Shown piece after piece: positions 1-10,500 of a stretch of DNA of 64,000 bases; position 1 is the first letter of the stretch; the number at the start of each line of letters is the position of its first letter. Source of the DNA: Mesorhabditis belari (lineage: Eukaryota; Nematoda; Chromadorea; Rhabditida; Rhabditidae); NCBI GenBank assembly GCA_958450365.1, contig CAUEEP010000923.1:124001-188000 (forward strand), given 5' to 3'. The translations under genes were made by a program, and so were the position numbers. The notes beneath the pieces were generated by a model. That model was not told where the DNA came from and did no database searches. It was given only the letters and a program-made list of their open reading frames with translations.

Positions 1-662
1 GGGACCAGCTTTGCCTTTGGAACGGGGATGTTACCAGGTACAAAAACAACAGAAATTAAAACTTTTTGTTTAGGGTTCTCTGTTGTTGGATCTCAGGGAG
101 CGGATATTGGAAAAGAAAATATGCCCTTCTTGAACCAAATTGGAGGCATCATGATGAACAACGGGGTTGAAATCGGTGCTACCGGGAAAAAGATTGGACA
201 AGGACCGGGAAGAACGATCGACGCTCTCGACCGGGGGTTGGCAAAGATCAAATTTTCCACAAAACACTTGCAGATTCCCAACGGGCAATGCTCTGTTCGG
301 CCAAGGCGATCCAACGGCGGCAGACCGAAGAGCGACGGGCGAATTTTTGAGATCGTTTGGTATTCCAAATGTTGCAGGACTAGGAAAAAGTTACCGTCAA
401 CAAAAGTTACAAAAACCAAACAGCTTTAGTTCTCAAAGCTCTAAATCCACCCCGACCGAATCGTCTACCATCAAGAGGCTTGGGATATGAGCCTGGTTAC
501 GGAGCGTTAGACAAGAAAGCGCCCCTTGCCTTTGGAAAAGTAATACAGAAGCGTTTTATTCCAAAGTTTCGTTTTTAGGTTGACCATGACTCGGTTAATC
601 TCCCAGGAGGTCTTGGCGATTTTGAAATTAACAAAGGAACTGGAATGGGCTTTGGAAAATGA
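1..662 (+). CDS. 3' part of an unrecognised Gly-rich protein gene (partial, cut by window edge)
   Basis: Several short exons share one style of sequence. The first ends at 37 before GTACAA and reads GTSFAFGTGMLP. After an acceptor at about 72, a frame reads FSVVGSQGADIGKENMPFLN and then GGIMMNNGVEIG. A later exon reads LGYEPGYGALDKKAPLAFGK, and the last, after TTTTAG near 578, reads VDHDSVNLPGG through GMGFGK and stops at 660-662. The recurring FAFGTGM, PLAFGK and GMGFGK motifs suggest one Gly-rich, possibly secreted or structural protein. An AATAAA lies near 824. The exon joins between 240 and 480 are not certain, because two frames are open there. I do not recognise the family; the 5' end is outside the window. 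Confidence 0.4.
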
Positions 663-846
663 GCTTGGTAATCAAATCATCATTGAAATGCAATACGATC
701 GAAATAAATCCTCCAAACAAAAGCTTTATTACAGCTATTAAGACATGCAAACGCAAAAATTCAAAGCAAAACGACAGGTATATCACCCGTATAATACATT
801 ATTAACACAGATTCGGATATCAAATAAAGCACAACAAATTTAATTC

Positions 847-2736
847 TCATAAATAAGCTTTAATAAACAGGAAAAGCATCTGAATGAAAAACGTCCACAA
901 TGAGACCCAAAACAAGGTGTCTGCTAATGAAGTTGCTGTAGGAATGGGCACGGTGTGAAGCTAAAACAATGCTTAAAAACCGAAAACCAACAAAACGTAC
1001 TTGGACCGTCTGATCTGCAGAAAGAGATACCAATGCAACCTTCCATGAAGCGGCTGGACCAGGGTATTTTTGGAGTTTGCCTAAAGTAGTTTGTTTGCAA
1101 AACATTAAATTCTATTTTCTAACCGTTATCATCAGCAACGATGTCATTTGCCTGTCGTTCGATGAACTCCAGTCCGGTCACAAAAATGCCTAAAGACTTG
1201 ATTCAATTTAATGGCTTTCCGTCAACCATGTGTGTCGAAGTTCCAGAGAAGCGGCTTTAGGTCATGCGTATCGAATATGCCAACACTTCCTCCTAAAGTC
1301 CCGACACCAGTGTAATCACCACAAGAAGAGACGGTGAGACTCGAAATTGCCTAAAACCTTTTTTAGTAAACAATTTACATAATATTTTTACCTGTTTAGC
1401 AATTTCCCGTAGCATGATAATCTTCTCTTGATTTCGTTCCTTGCTAAACACCCACAATCCAAGGTAACAATTTGATTTTGAAGTCCTAAATAGCAATTAA
1501 AATCCAAAACAAAAGACAAACTACCGTTGAATTTGATTATATGCAACCACAAAAACATATCGATTGCCATCATGTGGAACAAATCGGAGACTCCGAACCT
1601 AAAGGATCATCAGTGTTAAAGCCTTCACAAAAAAAGCAACTCTGTATTTTCCTTGGAAATCATTTGGTAAAGGCACTTCGAAAATTTTTCGACCAGTATG
1701 TGTATCCCATAAAAATGCCTAAAAATGATTGCAAAATAGTGTATAAAAAAACCCCACTAACCTTGCCATCACCAACTGAGGCGACAATTGAACCATCCTG
1801 CGAAAGATCAATGTCGTCAACATCTGATAAATGAGCCGAAATGTCTACAATCGGTTCGTGTCGAATTCTAGGGTCCTATGAAATAAGTTAAAAAACGTTT
1901 TTTAAAAAATGCAACTCGATTCGAATCCAGTGCTTTGATGTCCCATATTCTGATGTGTCCATCGGAACCGCCTGTAGCAAGACGTTGCCCACCACGACTT
2001 CGGTCAAAGCGCACGCATTTCTTAACGCCATCTTCTTTAAATTTCGTATTTTTTCCCTACCTGGTACGCATTTTCTACTCGTTCGTCTGTTGTTAGTCTC
2101 GCAACTTCGCGTATTTTAAATCCGAGGTTCTAAATCGAAATAAGAAAAGTTAGTTTTAAATTTTAAAACAAACCAAGTTTTTAGAAGCAGTAGCATTCGC
2201 ATCAACATTAAATCCAATGGTTTCATAGATATCGCAGTACTAAAATAAACAAATAAGCAATCGTTTGTCCAATAATAAACCTGATCATGTCCAGCTGCAA
2301 TACGATAAACGCCGGCTTGTGGTGGCCCATATGGTATCAAATCCAGGTTCATTGTTGCAAAAGAACCCGTGCTGAACTAAAAACAAAAAAATAGCATTTT
2401 TCTTGAGAAAAGACAGATATTGTGTTGTCAGTTACCTGTGTTGTCAAATTGGCGGTGACTGGAAAAGTTCCTTTTGAATCAAACATAAGCAGAAGTGCCT
2501 AAAATCTTGCTTAAACTCTTAAACGACAACTCCGACTCCTACCTCCATATTGTTTAAGACTCCAGTTTTTGCGGCTCCTCCGCCACCAGCAACAAACAAA
2601 TGTCTAAAAGTAGAATAAGTGAATTAAAGCCTTTAAAGTTCTACCTTGGACCCATTCGCTTCACAGAGTAAATCGGAGCCTTACACGAGGCAATGACCGG
2701 AGGCGGTTTCTTCTTTGATGACAATCCAGAGCCCAT
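847..2736 (-). CDS. sec-12: SEC12/PREB-like Sar1 guanine-nucleotide exchange factor (WD40, ER membrane)
   Basis: This protein would activate the small GTPase Sar1 at ER exit sites to start COPII coat assembly. The start at 2736 gives MGSGLSSKKKPPPVIASC, followed by APIYSVKRMGPR and then LFVAGGGGAAKTGVLNN, the diagnostic N-terminal GGGGAAKTG block of PREB. Further exons read NLDLIPYGPP, EVARLTTDERVENAYQ and WD40 blades with the ATGGSDGHIR type of pattern near 1930-1990. The last two exons (1001-1080 and 847-960) join with a CAA|gtacgt donor to give DQTVQLHTVPIPT and then a hydrophobic helix (LFWVSLWTFFIQMLFLFIKAYL), matching the family's C-terminal ER anchor. A longer unspliced frame ending at 860 misses this helix. 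At least nine small exons are present. It is divergent from the DUF5522 gene across about 0.75 kb. Recognition is from family knowledge; middle exon borders were not all fixed. Confidence 0.85.
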
Positions 2737-3480
2737 TTTTGAGGAAGTTGCTGTTTTCGTAGATTTGAAATTCGTAACACGTAAATCCCAGCAAAATCAA
2801 CAAAGGTTTATGACGTTGAAAAGAAAGGGGGAAAGCTAGATAAACTCCAAGTCAGCAGAAACGCCGAGTACAAATGACAAGTGAAGTATGCGAGTTAGAG
2901 GAGAATTGTTGAATGTGAAAAACATGTAAAGGTTTTCGTGCTATAAAAATTGTAAAAAACTTTATACTTTATATTTTTGCGCTTTGATGGTTCTCTTTTT
3001 AACCTCTACTTAACTTTTCTACTTTAAATGCTTACTAGACTTGATAATAGACCGTTTAGTAAGAAAAAGTCAAACACGAATCTTTTCGAAACTTTTACGC
3101 AACTGATTTCTTGTGCTCACTTCAATGCTTTATAAGAAATTTATGGTAAAGCTATTCAATTAAAAAGTTGGCTTTAAAGGGCTTACATAATTGTAAAGAT
3201 ATTCGGTCGAAGAAGTTGCTTAAATAAGCAAAATTAAATTTCTCCATTTACAATTTTTGTGGTTCTGTTCGTTGCTGAATGCTTTACGTAATGAATTTTT
3301 AACCAAAAGTTTCTGTTACACTATAAAATTGTTCCTTATTTCAGCAATTTCGCTTGATGTTGAGCAATTGCTCCCGATTTCTTCAATGTATCCCGTCGCC
3401 ATCTGTGATTTCAACGGCCTCGGCTGCGGGCAGATGGTGGCCTCAACCAGAGTGAGTGTTTTTCGGTTTAAAGGATTTAA
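2737..3480. other. Intergenic region between divergent sec-12 and DUF5522 genes
   Basis: This AT-rich stretch separates two divergent genes and probably holds both promoters. A short open segment at 3387-3455 (MYPVAICDFNGLGCGQMVAS, then a GTGAGT donor) could be a first exon of the downstream gene, but no acceptor gives a matching phase, so it is not included in the model. Confidence 0.4.
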
Positions 3481-3567
3481 GGGTTGAACTAGTTGCTATA
3501 TTTTAAGAGGAGTAGAAGATGTTTGCTCAAATAAAAAAATTAATGACTCCAACTATGGCCACTTCAG

Positions 3568-4045
3568 GCGGCGATCGTTCTCAACAGATAAACCAGTTGC
3601 GCTGGAAAATCGAAACGTAATCATTGTCGAGACACCCCGAGGAGAAATACAACTTGATAAAACAAAAGCCGCTCCGCTATTCTACACACCACGCGGGAAT
3701 GGAAAAAAAGACTCTTTCGCTTTGGTGCCGTGGAAAAATGGAGAACAAATGGCCAACTATCCGCTATTTGAAGAATCTATCCAAAGAAGCAAAATCCCTT
3801 GGAATATCTATGATGGACTTACAAGCGAAGAAAGAGGAGTTTATCTTGCACATTTGCGAGCAGTCGAAGAACGAAGATTAACGTACACATGTCCCGTCAC
3901 AAAAGCAACGGTGATGACAATTTCTCAATTAATATTCAACGGAAAATGTTGTGGAAACGCTTGTCGACATTGTCCATACGAGCACGAGAATGTACCCACC
4001 GATAGAAAAGGAGAAAAGATTTGGAATGGCGTTTATTTTGTGTAG
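3568..4045 (+). CDS. DUF5522 domain protein, C1orf53-like (predicted mitochondrial)
   Basis: After a CTTCAG acceptor at about 3567 a frame runs open to the stop at 4043-4045: RRSFSTDKPVALENRN, then LVPWKNGEQMANYPLFEESI, then IPWNIYDGLTSEERGVY. The C-terminal part holds the family signature, TCPVTKATVMTISQL followed by CCGNACRHCPYEHENV, a Cys cluster (CC, C, C) that could bind metal. The human relative C1orf53 has the same CCGSACRHCPY pattern and is mitochondrial; its reaction is unknown. The same frame is open upstream to about 3485, so the true 5' exon is unresolved. The gene lies 104 bp or less upstream of the MRPL14 start on the same strand, which suggests co-transcription. Confidence 0.75.
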
Positions 4046-4149
4046 TATAAATTTTTGATTTTTTTTGTCAAAATTGAGCAAACATGGGCTACCATTATTA
4101 CTTGACATTATTACTTTGGTGAAAACTAAACTTTTGTTTTAGTTATGAA

Positions 4150-4830
4150 ATGTCAAAGCATCGGTCCCGACCCCCAACAGTGGGAATTCATAGACGAACA
4201 CGTTTAGTGGTTGGTTTTGTTAATGTTTTAAAGTTCTATTACAAGCAGGTTTTATCCGTGTAACCTTTTGCTGTTTAGGTTGTCGACAATTCAACACTTG
4301 GAAAGGAGGCACATGCGAGCGGTAAACTGGCCTATTGCATTGACACATATAAACAAGGAAAGCGTCAAAAGCACATGCCCAAAGCAGTACTTGGTGATAA
4401 GGTTGGTGTTTGTTATCTAAAAGCCTCATTGAAATTTTGATTATACCTAAGAAAATTTACAATAAAAGATGCAAGATACGTTTGTTTAACATAAAACTTG
4501 CATTCCCATAAATGTACATTTCTAGGTTCTCGTCGCGATTCGAGGACAGATGAGAAAAGCATTCGTTGTGGGCGCACACGTTCATAAAGATCATCTGCAA
4601 CACGGAGTTCCCAGCACTGATACGAATAATATTGGTAAGCAAAGTTATGTGGTAGTTGGCAGTTTTTGAAAATCCTACTTTATTAAACAAATTTGATTTT
4701 AGTTCTACTTGATGAAGAGGGAAATCCACTTGGAAATCGCGTCGTGAAACCCATCCCAGCAAGGCTCCTAGACAAACGAGATCACGCCCAATTCGCCAAA
4801 GTTCTTGCATTAGCGAATAAGTTTATTTAG
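4150..4830 (+). CDS. mrpl-14: Mitochondrial large-subunit ribosomal protein L14 (uL14m)
   Basis: Four exons (4150-4209, 4279-4401, 4526-4634, 4703-4830) join in phase to 139 residues, close to the ~145 aa of animal MRPL14. The uL14 core is clear: HRRTRLVVVDNSTLGKEA, then AVLGDKVLVAIRGQMRKAFV, VPSTDTNNIVLLDEEGNPLG, and the C-terminal VVKPIPARLLDKR followed by FAKVLALANKFI. It sits near the mitoribosomal subunit interface and contacts the large-subunit rRNA. A TTTTGTTTTAG acceptor ends at 4142, just before two ATGs: 4145 is out of frame, 4150 is in frame. An alternative model uses an ATG at 4084 and a short intron, adding a hydrophobic leader that could be a targeting peptide. The upstream DUF5522 gene ends at 4045, so an operon with a trans-spliced second gene is likely. 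Confidence 0.9.
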
Positions 4831-5227
4831 TGACAAATTGTTAGTCTGGTAATTATCTTTCGTTATTTCTTTTGTTTTCTTTGTTAGGAATTTTTTCTTG
4901 ACTGATAAATTTTTGCGTGATCTTGCAGGAAAAAGACAGCCCTCTTTTATTGCACTTTTTGATGGATGTCATTTAGCTGGATGTGTGTAAAGTCGACAAT
5001 AAGTTATCAATCAAGATGTCGGGATTGGATGGCACGTGCCTTTTTTACCGTCCATCTCATTTTCAAGCCACCCATATCACTAGAATATTTTTTATTTGAT
5101 ATGCAAAAAAATGCTTCAACAAAAAAAGGTGAGTGCAAAAGTAAGTGGAATGTTACGAGTTTTCGAATTTCTGCTGTATCTGTGAACTTTGGTTCCAGGT
5201 AAAGTATGTCAGATTCAAGAGAATATA

Positions 5228-6863
5228 CAGTACCGAGCAAAAGTCTTGCAACATCACTTTTTCAAAAAAATGGATGAAATTTTTTCATAGAAAATGCCAC
5301 CCGTTCGTAGGGCTTTTTTTTTGTTTTTAATTAGAATAATACATGCACACTTTATTTACAAAAACAAATTTGAAGTTCAGCGTAAAAAAAAAGTAAATGA
5401 CAAAACTACTAAAAAATACCCTAAAAACTGGGTGCAAAAGTCTTGCAACATTCTATGTTTCTCATTTGTATTGTTTTGAAATTTATTAATTTACACTAAT
5501 TTTTGTTTTTTTCAGATGCCAGGTACCTACTTGACGTCTCCCGAAAGAGAAAAAAATCATGAAAGCAAGAAAAAAAGGACTTTCTCGAGCCGTTGTCTCC
5601 GATCTCTTCAAATGCGATCCTTCGACCGTTTCTCGCATTGTTTCAAAAGCAAAAACAACTGGACTTATGCCCCGAAGAAAGAAGAAAGGACGGCCAAGAA
5701 GAACAACAGCAAAAGAGGATCGAATACTTGTGATGGCTTCCAAGAAGGATCCGAACATGACATCAACTGAGGGAGCTCGGCTGATCAAGGATGTTGCAAA
5801 CAAGGATATCTCTCGATGGACCGTTTCTCGACAATTGACTCAAGCAGGACTGTATAGCCGGAGGGCTGTACGAAAGCCTTTGATGACCGCTGGCCACAGG
5901 AAACAACGGCTTCTATTCGCCAGGACGTACCAAAGTTGGACAAAACAGGATTGGGCCAACGTGATTTTTGTCGATGAAACAAAAGTGGATATCTTTTCTT
6001 CAAAAGGCAACCACTTGATCAGACGACCCATTGGAAAGCGAATACTTCTTAAATATGTGCGACCTACAATGCGAGCTGGCAGAGGATCAATCATGTGTTT
6101 TGGTAAGCCTTATTTCTAATAAATACATTAATTTGTCTTTTTCTAGGGGCAAAAAATGTGGCAGGTCCGCTCGTCCTCGTCCAGTCAACCATGAATGCTC
6201 GCCACTATATGGAAATACTAGAACGATGTCTACTTCCATTTGCTCAGGATCACATGGCTCCTGGATGGTTTCTCTACCAGGACAATTCGCCGGTCCACAA
6301 GAGCAAGCTCATGATGGGTCGCACGGTGAATCTCTCAAATGGAGGAAAAGCTCATCTCCCTGGGTGTTTTGCCCTTATCCCTAATGTTTTGTTGGTCAAG
6401 GTGCCCCTTATGTCGCCTGATTTAAATGTTATTGAGAATTTATGGGCTTACGTGAAGGCAAAGTTGCGAGGAAAAGACTTTCACACAAAAGCTGACTTAT
6501 GGTTCTACATACGAAAAGTTTGGAGCTTAATTCGCCCAGCAATTCTTCACGAATCAGTCGACTCAATGCCTAAACGACTTAATGAAGTGATTTTGGCAAA
6601 AGGTGAACCGATTGAATATTAATTTTTGATGTTTCTGTATAATGTTGCAAGACTTTTGCACCCAGTTTTTAGGGTATTCTTTAGTAGTTTTGTCATTTAC
6701 TTTTTTGTTTTACGCTGAACTTCAAATTTGTTTTTGTAAATAAAGTGTACATGTATTATTCTAATTAAAAACAAAAAAAGCCCTACGAACGGGTGGCATT
6801 TTCTATAAAAAATTTCATCGATTTTTTGAAAAAGTGATGTTGCAAGACTTTTGCTCGGTACTG
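5228..6863 (+). mobile_element. Tc1/mariner-type DNA transposon, near complete, TA target duplication
   Basis: The element begins CAGTACCGAGCAAAAGTC and ends with its inverted complement GGTACTG, and is flanked by TA at 5226-5227 and 6864-6865, the standard Tc1/mariner target duplication. The terminal inverted repeats are long, about 225 bp (5228-5452 and 6641-6863), and each carries two copies of the GCAAAAGTCTTGCAACAT motif, one at the tip and one at the inner end, as in IR/DR-type Tc1 elements where the transposase binds two sites per end. The arms differ at only a few positions, so the copy is fairly young. It lies between MRPL14 and the Cys-loop receptor gene. Confidence 0.93.
5516..6622 (+). 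pseudogene. Tc1-type transposase, two exons, with an N-terminal +1 frameshift
   Basis: The DNA-binding part follows the Tc1 pattern: an HTH (KGLSRAVVSDLFKCDPSTVS), a GRPRRTT AT-hook-like segment (about residues 45-50 from 5559) and a second HTH (DISRWTVSRQLTQAGLYSRR). The catalytic triad is present: D in VIFVDETKVD, D in FLYQDNSPVHKS and E in SPDLNVIENLW. An intron of about 60 bp (donor GTAAGC near 6102, acceptor TTTCTAG near 6146) separates the first D from the second. The expected start at 5516 (MPGTYLTSPERE) runs out of frame with the rest at a run of seven A at 5550-5556; one base fewer there would restore the frame. The copy may therefore be inactive unless it starts at the internal ATG 5559, which would lose only about 15 residues. 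Confidence 0.85.
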
Positions 6864-6865
6864 TA

Positions 6866-7558
6866 GTCACTGGAATTTTTGGATTTAGTCGATTCTCAAA
6901 AGATCTTACCTGACAGGAAAAATTTACAAGTATGGCAACTCATAAGAGTTTACAAGTCTACCATAACACATTACAGCTAAACATCTTTCCCAAAACCTAA
7001 TCTCTCATTCAACAATGTCAAGGATAACCCAGAGTCTATCTGCCCGAAGTTTTGTGGTGGATGTGTGGGCATCGCTCCGCCCCCATGGGGTCCCCGCGAT
7101 GTCCCTTCCCCTTTTGCAAGTCCTCCCGTTATCCCCTTCCCTTCTATGGCCTCCTCCTCCCCAAGGGCATCCTTCCCCTCCCTCCATCCCTTCCATCCAC
7201 ATCTCCTCACTTAAAATATCTCGAGAGGACCCAGTTTTCCCCATTGTCTTCACCACGCTTTTGTCTCCCATACATTCTTCGCACCCATCCACCCATTTTT
7301 GAACTCCTCTGTTTTTTGAGTCGAGCAAATGCTCATCCGAGCATCGCACCGAATTTTTCTTGGTCACAAACTTTGACCTAAAGGATTCGGCTTTTAACTT
7401 TCATTTACTGTAGCTAAGACCAGTTACAACAAATCAGAACTGGATCAAACCCCGCAAAATTTGCATTTGAAGTGATTTAAGAATGCTTTTCTTAATGTCT
7501 TAATGATAGTTTAAATGTTAATTCGTTTATTTAAATTCCAGAAGAGCGCGCGGGGTCA
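6866..7558. other. Upstream region of the Cys-loop receptor gene
   Basis: No convincing coding exon was found. The segment 7010-7370 is C/T-rich on the plus strand and gives overlapping open frames on both strands with low-complexity Ser/Pro/Leu content, typical of chance frames. A promoter for the receptor may lie here, but no clear TATA box or other motif is seen. Confidence 0.3.
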
Positions 7559-10500
7559 ATGTTCGAGCCGTCGTTGCTCTATGCGGCGAGTGAGCGAACG
7601 TCGGTCACTTTCGATGATCAAGACATTCGATCACAGATATCGGTAGAAGAAAAAAAAATTCAATTTTGTCACTACGCTACTAAAGGCTTTCATTGCGCCT
7701 TTCTGCGCTACGTAAAGAAAATACTATTATTTTGTGCAGATTTTTGTTAAGCAACGTTTATTGTTAGTATCGTTTATATCGGTAAACGCTCTGCTAAACA
7801 AATGAAAATAGATATGACTCAGAAAATAGATGACTTTCAAGAGAATGAAATTTCTCTTGAAAGCTATCTAGCTAAAAGATCCACGTTTTAGCGAGGGCTA
7901 AAACGGGTTACGGTCGAATGTACAATCGTATTTGATCTGCTTATCAAATAATCTCCAATCATAAATTCCATTTCAGTCAGGGTGGAATGGAGATGATGAC
8001 CAGAGTTACGCGGAATTGATAAGCACCGTGCCGGCACATTGTTTACAACAGCCACAAGCTGAGGTTCGAGGGGAAATGAACTATGACTGATCTATATCTA
8101 TATCTATATCTTTATCTATATCTATATCTATATCTTTATCTATATCTTTATCTATATTAACTAACTACGCCTTTACACTCTCTATATTCAGGTAGAAATG
8201 ACACTAGAACTACACTGAACTGGTTGCTCAATTGAAAATAGATATGACTCAGTTTTCTGCAAAGAATTTGCTGGTCATAAGCCTTAGAGCAAATCGATAT
8301 GCTCAACAATAACAAATCAAACAGAATTGCTCATTACTTTCATACCGATTTCAGGCTCTCTCGCGTGCTTTCGCCTCGAACTCCTCCCTTCCATTTCTTC
8401 ACATAATTTACTCATTCATTTTGCTGAACAGTCGTGTGCAATGTCTGTCCGAGCATTTCTCCCAAATCGACGACATCACGAAGATTCTCGCATTGAATCC
8501 ACGGTACAACAAGAATGCGTATCCAACACAGAATATAGGTGGGGATTTGTGTTCGTGAGACAGCAATGACACCAAGATCGTGCCAAGATAAAAATCCAAA
8601 CGGTTTTCAAACTGATCAGTGACTTTGAACCTTTGAAAAGCTCCAAAGCCTTTCCGTGAGCTAAATCATTAACTTTAAGGCCGGCTACAATAGTCTAGAA
8701 GTGGCACAAGTTGTGGAAAGTGGGTAAATAAACCGTAAAGTTTTTACAAAGATCTTCCATGAATTTGCCAAAACTCCGAATTTCTTTCGGCAATCCAATC
8801 CAACCCCAAAAATTCTGTGAATCAAAGATCCGAACTTTGAAAACTTGCTTTAACATTTATTCTCAAAGTTCACAAATCCCCGAGTTGCAAAGTTTCGGTG
8901 GGATTTTTCAGAAACTTGGCGGTTTATTCTAATGGATTTAGGCGCTAGATGAGAAAATGGGAAAGGGGGAAGAGGTGAAAACTAATGAGTTCACAGCAGC
9001 GATTCTCTCCATTTTTTATTTTTCCGAATTCAAAAGAGATTCTCTCTTGTGTGAACGGGGCAATTTGCTCTCCCGCTCCTCCAATCTTTATTTGAAAAAA
9101 GAAAAAGAGAAGAAGACCCAGTTCTCACCCCCCGTTTTTTCCAAATTCTCCTCTTTGATCTTCAATGGAGATCGGAGATCGAACATTAGCAAGTTCTTTG
9201 ATTGGAGTCAACAAAATTCGGGCAAATAGGCGTTAGATCAACAGCTGGATTTGATTGAGTCAAAACAACTGAATGATGGATGAGGGGCTAAGCAGACGAA
9301 TGAAATATATCCGGGTCGGCTTTCGAACCCGCAACCCCTCGCTTGCCGGGCGAATGCTCCATCAATGAGCCACACCGATACATATCCCATTGCCGCCACG
9401 AGAGGGCCTTATGCCTTACTGCAAAGATTTTCCGGTCAATCCCAGTTCAGAGCTGACCAATACGGTTGACAAGGCTTGTTAAAAGCTAGCTTTGGACCTA
9501 ATTTTGGCCCTGGCTTGGCTCAAGTCTTGGACTCAGTGCGTAGGCGTCTCACGCAGCACTGAGAAAGTCTATTTGTGAGAGTTGGCTTTAAGCTCACCCC
9601 CTATCAAATCTCAGCCTCGAATCAGATACTATTAGGGTCCTGGTATTCATGTATCTTCCGTTCAACTTAAACGGAGACTTTTTTTATTCATGATTTTATT
9701 TAACAGATTTGGATTCATTTTTAAGTCCTTTTCCTTTTTCCATACTTTCTTGTCAATCCCCCTCCCATTTCCAATATCACGTGGTGTCAAAATTCTCTCC
9801 CAATTCCCTTTTTTATCCATTTAGCATCGGATTGGATGACTCGGTCAACAAAAGAAAAGGAAAAGATTCCGAAACATTCATTCAGATCTTTGCATCCATT
9901 TCAAACAAGCAGAAACAAAGCTAAAAGCTTAAAAAGATCTCCTTTCTTGACTCGAAAATGTAACTCTCTTCTCAGCCCCTTCCTCAGGGATTTCCGGTTA
10001 TGCTTGAGGTTTTCGCAAAATGTTTCGAAAACCTAAAATTCGGATTTTTGATAGAAAAAGTGATCTCTGGGATTTTTGCTGATTTGGGAGATGCGATTAA
10101 AGGAAATTTTTTTTGAAAATGTCTTTTTTACGGCTTCCGGAAAACAAGCGATGATTGAATGTATAATCCACATCAAGAAAGCCTAAAATGTTGGACTTTT
10201 GGTAGAAAAGGGAAAGCTTAGAAATTAGTTTTGAGAATTGCGTAAATGACTCTTGATATTTGGCTGATATCAGTACAGTAGTGAGGTTACAATGCTATGA
10301 TTGGTGTTGGTAAGGGAAATCTCTTAATATGAGAACTGACACAGCAGGCTCAGGCACTTACTGATGGGAAGCTGGCGCTTCAAACTACAAACGCTTCTAA
10401 CTTGTTTCAAATCTGCCGCATTGACATGACCTTGAGATTCTCTATTTTTTTGAACTATAGATCATGTCAATCCGGCAGATTTGAAGCAAATGAGAAGCGT

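Noticed and set aside
860..1105. 81-aa minus-strand open frame ending DAFPVY as the C-terminus of SEC12
   Set aside because: It reads through an intron; splicing at CAA|gtacgt to 960 gives a proper transmembrane tail and a better family match.
7005..7381. Overlapping 95-120 aa frames on both strands
   Set aside because: Low-complexity composition from a C/T-rich stretch, no family features, no splice-consistent context.
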